From the NCBI GenBank assembly GCA_013694845.1, contig JACDBQ010000842.1:1-11712 (forward strand): 11,712 nucleotides of DNA, written 5' to 3'. The stretch comes from Acidobacteriota bacterium. Its GTDB lineage: Bacteria > Acidobacteriota > Vicinamibacteria > Vicinamibacterales > 2-12-FULL-66-21. The notes below the pieces were generated by a model, which had not been told where the DNA came from, made no database searches, and saw nothing but the letters and a program-made list of their open reading frames with translations. Shown here piece by piece: positions 6,693-11,712 of this stretch (position 1 is the stretch's first letter; every line of letters begins with the position of its first letter). The translations under genes and the position numbers were made by a program.

Positions 6693-8360
6693 TCAGATCA
6701 GCGGGACTTCGGCGTACTCGCCCCACACCTCGCGAAGGGCGTCGCACATCTCGCCGACGGTCGCGTACGCCCTCACGCATTCGAGCAAGGGGTGCATCGT
6801 GTTCTCGGTTCCACGGGCGGCGCGGCGCAGGGCCTCGAGCGACTGTCGCACCCGGTCGTTGTCGCGCGTCTGCTTCAAGTCGGCAAGGCGCTCGAGCTGT
6901 CTCTCGGCCGCGGTGTCATCGATGTACAGAATGGGATACGGCGGCTCGTCTTCCTGCACGTAATCGTTGACGCCCACGATGATCTTCTCGCGGCGTTCGA
7001 CGGCCTGCTGAAAGCGATAGGACGCTTCGGCGATCTCCTTCTGGGGATAGCCCTGTTCGATCGCCTCGACCATGCCGCCCATACGATCGATGGTGTCGAA
7101 ATACTCCTTTGCCCCTCGTTCCATGTCGAGCGTCAGCTTCTCGAGGAAGTACGAGCCGCCCAGCGGATCGACCATGTTGATCACGCCGCTCTCGGACGCG
7201 ATGATCTGCTGGGTCCGGAGCGCGAGCGTCGCGGCTTCCGCCGTCGGGAGGGCGAGGGCCTCGTCCAGCGAATTCGTGTGGAGCGAGTTGGTCCCGCCGA
7301 GCACCGCGGCCAGCGCCTGGAGCGCTGTGCGCACGACGTTGTTGTAGGGCTGCTGGGCGGTGAGCGACACGCCTGCGGTCTGGGTGTGAAAGCGCAGCTT
7401 CCAGGATCGCTCGTTCTTCGCGCCGAAGCGATCGCGCATGACCTCCGCCCAGATCTTTCGGGCGGCGCGGAATTTCGCGATCTCTTCGAAGAAATCGCTG
7501 TGGGAGTTGAAGAAGAACGAGATCTGCGGCGCGAACGCGTCCACGTCCAGCCCGGCGTCGATGCCGTACTGCACGTACTCGATGCCGTCGCGCAGGGTAA
7601 AGGCGAGCTCCTGCAGCGACGTCGATCCCGCTTCACGGATGTGGTAGCCACTGACCGAAATCGTGTTCCACTTCGGCACCTCTTTCATACAGAAGGAGAA
7701 AATGTCGGTGATCAGCCGCATCGATTCGCGCGGCGGGAAGATGTATTCCTTTTGCGCGATGAATTCCTTCAGGATGTCGTTCTGAATCGTGCCGGAGAGC
7801 TTCTTCCAGTCTGCCCCCTGCTTCTCGGCGACGACGAGGTACATCGCAAAGATCATCGGCGCGGGTGAGTTGATCGTCATCGATGTCGTGATGCCGGCGA
7901 GATCGATGCCCTCGAAGAGCCGTTCCATGTCGGCGAGCGACACGATGCTGACGCCGCACTTGCCCGTTTCGCCGAGCGACAGCTCGTGATCCGGATCGCG
8001 CCCCATCAGGGTCGGCAGATCGAACGCCACGCTGAGGCCCGTGCCCCCGGCCTGGAGCAGAGTCTTGTAGCGCTCGTTGGTCTCTTCCGGCGTGCCGAAC
8101 CCGGCGAATTGCCTCATCGTCCACAGCTTGCCGCGATATCCACCCGGGTGAATGCCGCGCGTGTAGGGAAACTCGCCGGGGTTGTTCAGATCACGGCTGT
8201 AGTCGAAGTGCTCGAGATCCTCCGGCGTTGCGAGGCGGTCGATCGGCCGGCCCGAGATCGTCGTGAACGAGCCCGGGCGTTCTGGAGCCTGCTTCAAACC
8301 GGGCTCGAGCACCTCCCGTTGCCACCGCTGCTTGTCGGTTTCGGCGGTCACAGTTTTCAT
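6693..8360 (-). CDS. B12-dependent acyl-CoA mutase, large subunit; isobutyryl-CoA mutase-like residues
   Basis: A 555-residue TIM-barrel substrate-binding subunit of the methylmalonyl-CoA mutase superfamily, lacking the fused B12 domain, which is the next gene. It performs radical carbon-skeleton rearrangement of an acyl-CoA. Aligning from memory with Propionibacterium MCM gives a constant offset of four: R83 (R87), H240 (H244), F85 (Y89) and Q203 (R207). Phe plus Gln at the last two positions is the isobutyryl-CoA mutase pattern; 2-hydroxyisobutyryl mutase has Ile and Gln. Other marks are TIQNDILKEFIAQKEYIFPP (191-210), SGYHIREAG (237-245), FHTQTAG (324-330) and SLHTNSLDEA (359-368). The substrate loop reads GIHPGGYRGK (69-78), with Gly-Gly where relatives usually have Thr-Met or Thr-Gly. 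The ATG at 8360 has AAGG (8368-8365) four bases upstream and follows a TATAAT. Likely role: interconversion of isobutyryl- and butyryl-CoA in valine or fatty-acid metabolism. Automated labels would read methylmalonyl-CoA mutase. Confidence 0.96.
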   Translation of the reverse strand: MKTVTAETDKQRWQREVLEPGLKQAPERPGSFTTISGRPIDRLATPEDLEHFDYSRDLNNPGEFPYTRGIHPGGYRGKLWTMRQFAGFGTPEETNERYKTLLQAGGTGLSVAFDLPTLMGRDPDHELSLGETGKCGVSIVSLADMERLFEGIDLAGITTSMTINSPAPMIFAMYLVVAEKQGADWKKLSGTIQNDILKEFIAQKEYIFPPRESMRLITDIFSFCMKEVPKWNTISVSGYHIREAGSTSLQELAFTLRDGIEYVQYGIDAGLDVDAFAPQISFFFNSHSDFFEEIAKFRAARKIWAEVMRDRFGAKNERSWKLRFHTQTAGVSLTAQQPYNNVVRTALQALAAVLGGTNSLHTNSLDEALALPTAEAATLALRTQQIIASESGVINMVDPLGGSYFLEKLTLDMERGAKEYFDTIDRMGGMVEAIEQGYPQKEIAEASYRFQQAVERREKIIVGVNDYVQEDEPPYPILYIDDTAAERQLERLADLKQTRDNDRVRQSLEALRRAARGTENTMHPLLECVRAYATVGEMCDALREVWGEYAEVPLI

Positions 8361-8364
8361 ACAA

Positions 8365-8375
8365 CCTTGATTATA
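8365..8375 (-). promoter_or_regulatory. TATAAT -10-like box and AAGG Shine-Dalgarno before the mutase large subunit
   Basis: On the minus strand the 51-base gap between the amidohydrolase stop and the mutase ATG holds a perfect TATAAT (8375-8370), then AAGG (8368-8365) four bases before the ATG at 8360. No -35 match lies 16-18 bases upstream, where the sequence is C-rich. TATAAT is striking in such GC-rich DNA, but if it is a true -10 the transcript would start at about 8363, leaving the AAGG outside the message. The box and the AAGG are therefore alternatives rather than partners. The AAGG as a ribosome site is the safer reading. Confidence 0.3.
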
Positions 8376-8394
8376 GGCGGGCGGCGGGAGGGGG

Positions 8395-8413
8395 GAGCGG
8401 CTCAATGCCGCTC
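8395..8413 (-). terminator. Hairpin at the amidohydrolase stop codon, terminator-like without a T-run
   Basis: A perfect 7-bp stem, GAGCGGC / GCCGCTC, with a 5-base loop. On the minus strand its first two bases are the last two of the amidohydrolase TGA (8414-8412). What follows is a run of C, not T, so it is not a canonical intrinsic terminator. It could stabilise the 3' end or weaken read-through between the amidohydrolase and the mutase operon. The short stem means chance cannot be excluded. Confidence 0.35.
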
Positions 8414-10217
8414 AGCGCTGAAACACGATCTGCCCCCCGACGATGGTGTAGAGCACGCGGGCGTCGAGCAAGCGAGCCGGCGACGTCTTGCCGACCTCAA
8501 CGAGGTTGGTATCGAACACCGCGAGATCAGCCAGTCGCCCGGGCGTGATCGTACCCTTCACCTCCTCCTCGAACGACGCCCACGCCGGACCCTTGGTATA
8601 CGCCTCGATCGCCTCCTCGATCGTGAGACGCTGATCCGGAAACCAGCCCGCCTTCGGCGCTCCTTTCAGCGTCTGGCGCGAGACGGCGGCGTAGAGTCCA
8701 TACACCGGGTTGAGGAAATAGCGCGCCGCATTCGTGCCCGGGCTATCGCTGCCGAAAATCAGGACGGCGCCCGAGTCCTTCAACTTCCGAAACGCATACG
8801 CGCCCTGCGAACGTTCGCGGCCGATCCGCTCCTCCATCCACCGCATGTCGTCCGACACATGGTACGGATTGATCTCGGCCACCAGTCTCAATTTCCCGAA
8901 TCGGGCGAAATCGTCCGCATGCACGACCTGCGCGTGGATCACGCGCCAGCGATGATCCGCATTCGTGAGGTCGTGCTTCGCCAGAAGCTTCTCGTAGACG
9001 TCGAGGACAATGCGATTGCCCTTGTCGCCGATCGCATGGATGTGCGGCGGAAGCCCGCTCGCGATCGCCTGCTCGAGCAGCTGCTCGAGGTTCCCCGGCG
9101 GGAACTCCGTGTAGTGCTGCTGGGCGGTCATGCTCAGGGCCGCACCGGGCCGCCCTTCGGGACTCATGATGTCGCGGAGCAGCCCCTTGTTCTTCGGATC
9201 GTGCGAGTAGGGATCGAAGAACATCGCGCCGCTGCTCCCCATGATCCCGTCCACCCATGCCTTGTAGCCGATGAACCGCAGCCACTCGTCACCGAACCCT
9301 TTCGAGATCCCGAGCGCCCGCGTGTGGGTGACGTTGTCGAGCGTCGGGCGCAACATGAGGCGCGCGGTCAGTTCTCCCCGCCGCTGCAACTCCTGGTAGG
9401 TGCGTAACTGATCCGCGCTCGTCAGGTCCTGCATCGTTGTCACGCCCCCTTCCCGCGCCTCCTGCAAAACGGCGCGGACCTGGACCAGCCGCTGGTCGAA
9501 CGGAATCGGCGGGATGACCTTGCGAACGATGTCTGCCGCGGACCCGGTGAGGATGCCAGTGAGCCGTCCCGTCGCGTCTTTCACGATTTCGCCGTTCGGC
9601 GGGTTCGAGGTGTGCTCCGTGATGCCAGCCAACTGGAGTGCAAGCGAGTTCGCCAGGAACATGCTGCGGTCGAACCGCTGCACGAGCACCGGGTGCTCGG
9701 GTGTCACGGCGTCGATCAGTTCGCGCGACGGCGTGAACGGAGCCGCGCCCGCTTTGGCCGCGACCCTGTCGCTTCCCGCACTTCCCGCGTTCCACTGCTC
9801 ATACGCGCCCCAGTCCCCACGCGTGATCCAGCTGCCTTTCGGGAGACGACCAGCCGCTCCCTGCATCGCGGCGGTGAGAGCTCTGGCTTCGTGGACCTCG
9901 AGCAGGTTGACGCCGACGAGCAGCGCGCCGGTGCTGTCGATGTGCACGTGCGCGTCGTTGAACCCGGGCGTGACGAAGGCGCCTGCCAGGTCGATCGTTC
10001 TGGTCTGCGGACCGGCAAGCGCTGTCACCTCCGCGCTCGTGCCAACCGCCAGGATTCGTGGTCCACGAATCGCGACGCCTTCCGCCCAGGGTTTCGCACT
10101 ATCAACGGTATAGATTCGGCCATTTGTCAGGAGGAGATCCGCGACAGTTGCCGGCTGCGAAACGCCGAGCACGGTTCCGGCTACAATCCCGGCGGCGACG
10201 ATCCAATGAGTTCTCAT
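8412..10217 (-). CDS. Secreted amidohydrolase, YtcJ / amidohydrolase-3 family
   Basis: A 601-residue metal-dependent hydrolase. The N-terminus (MRTHWIVAAGIVAGTVLGVS) is a signal peptide with a plausible cleavage after ATVA at about 26, so the enzyme is probably periplasmic or exported. The mature part begins with the amidohydrolase beta-sandwich (DLLLTNGRIYTVDS, 27-40). The metal-binding HxH is H90/H92 in PGFNDAHVH. Other family landmarks are YKAWVDGIMGSSGA (318-331, with K319), HAIGDKGN (394-401), VIHAQVVH (426-433) and FGSDSPGTN (488-496, D491). It ends with ITPGRLADLAVFD (557-569) and the closing beta-sandwich strands. Known members cleave N-acyl, formamide or related C-N bonds, but substrate cannot be predicted from sequence. 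The ATG at 10217 was chosen because it begins the signal peptide; longer starts enter the promoter region of the divergent gene. No Shine-Dalgarno is evident. It lies upstream of the mutase genes on the same strand with a 51-base gap. Confidence 0.95.
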   Translation of the reverse strand: MRTHWIVAAGIVAGTVLGVSQPATVADLLLTNGRIYTVDSAKPWAEGVAIRGPRILAVGTSAEVTALAGPQTRTIDLAGAFVTPGFNDAHVHIDSTGALLVGVNLLEVHEARALTAAMQGAAGRLPKGSWITRGDWGAYEQWNAGSAGSDRVAAKAGAAPFTPSRELIDAVTPEHPVLVQRFDRSMFLANSLALQLAGITEHTSNPPNGEIVKDATGRLTGILTGSAADIVRKVIPPIPFDQRLVQVRAVLQEAREGGVTTMQDLTSADQLRTYQELQRRGELTARLMLRPTLDNVTHTRALGISKGFGDEWLRFIGYKAWVDGIMGSSGAMFFDPYSHDPKNKGLLRDIMSPEGRPGAALSMTAQQHYTEFPPGNLEQLLEQAIASGLPPHIHAIGDKGNRIVLDVYEKLLAKHDLTNADHRWRVIHAQVVHADDFARFGKLRLVAEINPYHVSDDMRWMEERIGRERSQGAYAFRKLKDSGAVLIFGSDSPGTNAARYFLNPVYGLYAAVSRQTLKGAPKAGWFPDQRLTIEEAIEAYTKGPAWASFEEEVKGTITPGRLADLAVFDTNLVEVGKTSPARLLDARVLYTIVGGQIVFQR

Positions 10218-10267
10218 GGGGTGTGATGGGAGCGCTGAACAGGTCTGTTTCACTCGCGTGCCGCGGC

Positions 10268-10297
10268 TTGACTTCGGGGATTCTGCCACAGTAGCTT
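10268..10297 (+). promoter_or_regulatory. Candidate sigma70-type promoter for glutamate dehydrogenase
   Basis: TTGACT (10268-10273), an 18-base spacer and TAGCTT (10292-10297). It lies in the 158-base divergent region between the amidohydrolase and gdhA and would give a leader of about 72 bases. The -35 is close to consensus; the -10 matches only at T1, A2 and T6. The candidate upstream of the response regulator has the same TTGACT-N18-TA form. I see no convincing promoter for the amidohydrolase on the opposite strand of this gap. Confidence 0.3.
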
Positions 10298-10342
10298 GAT
10301 CTGTTTGATAAAGCGCGGGAAGAGGCACTTGTCGTGACGCGG

Positions 10343-10363
10343 GGTGCCTGTCCCCGGACCACC
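10343..10363 (+). repeat. Imperfect inverted repeat in the gdhA leader, REP-like
   Basis: GGTG (10343-10346) pairs with CACC (10360-10363), and GTCC (10350-10353) with GGAC (10356-10359), with a 3-base bulge and a CC loop. A second way to fold it is GGGG (10341-10344) with CCCC (10352-10355). The element ends four bases before the gdhA Shine-Dalgarno, so it could affect ribosome access. GGTGCCTGTCCCC-type words also occur in dispersed REP-like repeats of some GC-rich bacteria; whether this is one needs other copies in the genome. Only one copy was noticed in this window. Confidence 0.35.
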
Positions 10364-10366
10364 TTT

Positions 10367-10371
10367 AGGAG
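10367..10371 (+). promoter_or_regulatory. Ribosome binding site of gdhA
   Basis: AGGAG ends four bases before the ATG at 10376. It is the clearest Shine-Dalgarno in the window and decides the start in favour of 10376 over an in-frame ATG at 10334, which lies in the leader and has no such site. Confidence 0.8.
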
Positions 10372-10375
10372 TCAC

Positions 10376-11626
10376 ATGGCAGCAGGCGGCAGCATTTTCA
10401 ACGCGATGCTTCAGGAGTTCGACGGCGCGGCGCGCCTTCTCGGCCTGGATCCGGGCATCTGGAAGATCCTGACGCACCCGAAGCGGCAGATCACGGTGTC
10501 CTGCCCGATCCAGATGGACAACGGCGAGATCGAGGTGTTCACCGGCTACCGCGTTCAATACAACATCACCCTCGGCCCGGCGAAGGGGGGGATCCGGTAC
10601 CACCCGGACGTCTCCCTCGACGAGGTCACGGCACTCGCCGCCTGGATGACCTGGAAATGCGCCGTCGCACACATTCCGTTCGGCGGGGGCAAGGGTGGAA
10701 TCATCTGTGACCCGACTCGCATGTCTCGCCGGGAGCTGGAGGCGCTGACCCGCCGCTATGTCGCCGAGATCATCGATGCCATCGGTCCTGACAAGGACGT
10801 GCCCGCTCCCGACGTGAACACCAACGATCAGGTCATGGCCTGGATCATGGACACCTACAGCATGCACGTCGGCTATACGGCAACGGCCGTGGTCACGGGC
10901 AAACCGATCGAAATGGGCGGTTCGCTCGGACGGCGTGAGGCGACCGGGCGCGGCGTGATGATCACCACGCGCGAGGCTGCCAAGCACCTGCGGTTCGACA
11001 TCCAGGGTGCGACCGTCGCCGTGCAGGGCTTCGGCAATGTCGGTTCGGTCTCCGCCGACCTGCTGTCGCAGATCGGCGCCCGGGTCGTGGCGGTCACCGA
11101 CTGGAAGGGCGGCGTCTACGACAAGGGCGGGTTGGACATTCGAAAACTGCTCGAATACGCAAAGCAGCACAAGTCCGTCGACGGCTTCCCGTTCGGCGAA
11201 CCGCTCGAGAACGACGACCTCTTCAAGCTCGACGTCGACATTCTCGTCCCGGCCGCGCTCGAGAATCAGATCACGATGGAGAACGCTCCCGGCATCAAGG
11301 CCAGAGTTATCGCCGAAGGAGCGAACGGTCCGACGACCCCAGATGCACACCGGCACCTGCACGAGCGTGGTGTGTTCGTGATCCCGGACATTCTCGCCAA
11401 TGCCGGCGGGGTCACCACCTCGTACTTCGAGTGGGTCCAGGATCGTCACGGCTATTTCTGGGAGGAAGACGAAGTCAACAAGCGCCTCGAGGCCAAGATG
11501 GTCGAGGCGTTTCAGGACGTGCTCCAGATCTCGATCCGGTACAAGACCGACCTTCGCACCGCCGCCTATATCGTGGCGATCAATCGCGTCGCGACCGTGA
11601 CCCGCATGCGCGGGATGTATGCCTGA
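10376..11626 (+). CDS. gdhA: Glutamate dehydrogenase, hexameric type
   Basis: Catalyses reversible oxidative deamination of glutamate to 2-oxoglutarate and ammonia with NAD(P); cytoplasmic. The 416 residues match the usual length of the small hexameric enzymes. The substrate domain shows GPAKGGIRYHP (67-77, K70), the catalytic-lysine motif PFGGGKGGI (101-109, K106) and PAPDVNTN (143-150, D146). The coenzyme domain carries GFGNVGS (218-224) as the Rossmann glycine motif, with VVAVTDWKG (237-245) after the second strand. IAEGANGPTTPDA (312-324) and ANAGGVTTSYFEWVQ (341-355) complete the signature. NAD versus NADP use cannot be settled by eye. The start is supported by AGGAG. It is divergent from the amidohydrolase and followed directly by a strong hairpin. 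With the nearby acyl-CoA mutase it suggests amino-acid catabolism, but the two are on opposite strands and may be unrelated. Confidence 0.97.
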   Translation: MAAGGSIFNAMLQEFDGAARLLGLDPGIWKILTHPKRQITVSCPIQMDNGEIEVFTGYRVQYNITLGPAKGGIRYHPDVSLDEVTALAAWMTWKCAVAHIPFGGGKGGIICDPTRMSRRELEALTRRYVAEIIDAIGPDKDVPAPDVNTNDQVMAWIMDTYSMHVGYTATAVVTGKPIEMGGSLGRREATGRGVMITTREAAKHLRFDIQGATVAVQGFGNVGSVSADLLSQIGARVVAVTDWKGGVYDKGGLDIRKLLEYAKQHKSVDGFPFGEPLENDDLFKLDVDILVPAALENQITMENAPGIKARVIAEGANGPTTPDAHRHLHERGVFVIPDILANAGGVTTSYFEWVQDRHGYFWEEDEVNKRLEAKMVEAFQDVLQISIRYKTDLRTAAYIVAINRVATVTRMRGMYA

Positions 11627-11654
11627 GAGCTCGGCGCGCCCGCCGAGCTCTCAG
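11623..11654 (+). terminator. Strong 14-bp hairpin starting at the gdhA stop codon
   Basis: A perfect inverted repeat: bases 11623-11636 pair with 11641-11654 around a CGCC tetraloop. The left arm contains the gdhA TGA (11624-11626). The right arm is not followed by a T-run, so this is not a textbook intrinsic terminator. Its length and perfection make a real RNA structure very likely, either for termination in a GC-rich host or for 3'-end protection. As a palindrome it would act on both strands. The remaining 58 bases to the window end hold no gene I can support. Confidence 0.7.
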
Positions 11655-11676
11655 AGTCTGCTCAGAAAATAGGCGC

Positions 11677-11692
11677 TGGCTTCGGCTATGCT
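11677..11692 (+). promoter_or_regulatory. Possible sigma54-type -24/-12 element
   Basis: TGGCTT-N5-ATGCT keeps the GG and GC dinucleotides at the spacing required by the sigma54 consensus TGGCAC-N5-TTGCW, and differs at three other positions. It sits downstream of the gdhA hairpin and points off the right edge, where a plus-strand gene could start. A single match in GC-rich DNA is weak evidence. Confidence 0.15.
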
Positions 11693-11712
11693 GCCTCGTC
11701 GTTGAGCGTGAC

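Noticed and set aside
6471..9407. Two long plus-strand open frames (465 and 473 codons) opposite the mutase and amidohydrolase
   Set aside because: Both lie wholly or mostly antisense to well-recognised enzymes, have the same Arg/His/Asp-rich composition and show no motif.
10250..11449. A 399-codon minus-strand frame opposite gdhA
   Set aside because: It is antisense to an intact glutamate dehydrogenase and its product matches nothing I recognise.
11651..11712. Possible C-terminal ends of a convergent minus-strand gene (one frame ending SAYFLSRL at 11651, another ending NDEAA at 11686)
   Set aside because: Too short to judge. The stop at 11651 is produced automatically by the palindrome around the gdhA stop, and neither frame shows a recognisable motif.
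1..11712. CRISPR array, tRNA or rRNA gene, insertion sequence, phage or toxin-antitoxin module
   Set aside because: No spaced direct repeats, cloverleaf, transposase or terminal inverted repeats were seen. Genes fill nearly all of the window and look like ordinary chromosomal enzymes.

Overview
The window is a roughly 64% GC, gene-dense bacterial chromosome segment of eight protein-coding genes. There is no sign of phage, insertion sequence, CRISPR or RNA gene. The style (high GC, secreted YtcJ-type amidohydrolase, split B12 acyl-CoA mutase, a GT-C-like polytopic membrane protein, a response regulator with a Pro-rich linker) would suit a soil-type Acidobacteriota/Vicinamibacteria-like organism. 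That placement is a weak inference from gene content and remembered relatives.

Layout. Block 1 (1-4313, minus strand): a CheY-type response regulator with a long disordered linker and a C-terminal helical tail, then valS, then nadC. valS and nadC overlap as GTGA, and nadC runs off the left edge, so the three look like one transcript. Block 2 (4355-6268, plus): a large multi-spanning GT-C-like membrane protein, divergent from the response regulator. It meets the next gene tail to tail with one base between the stop codons. Block 3 (6270-10217, minus): a secreted amidohydrolase, then the large and small subunits of a B12-dependent acyl-CoA mutase. The mutase pair is a clear operon. A hairpin over the amidohydrolase stop and a -10-like TATAAT just before the mutase start suggest the mutase can be transcribed separately. 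Block 4 (10376-11626, plus): glutamate dehydrogenase with a good Shine-Dalgarno, a promoter-like leader, and a strong hairpin that begins at its stop codon.

Functional reading. The right half suits amino-acid and branched-chain acyl-CoA catabolism: glutamate deamination plus carbon-skeleton rearrangement. At the two residues that separate the mutase families, the large subunit has Phe85 and Gln203 where methylmalonyl-CoA mutase has Tyr and Arg. This is the isobutyryl-CoA mutase pattern, so the usual label 'methylmalonyl-CoA mutase' is probably wrong for substrate. The left half is housekeeping (valine charging, NAD synthesis) led by a signalling protein.

I did not find a convincing new multi-gene system. 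The points most worth a second look are the mutase specificity and its altered Gly-Gly substrate loop, the response regulator's PopZ-like tail, the archaeal/actinobacterial form of ValRS, and the hairpins that include stop codons.
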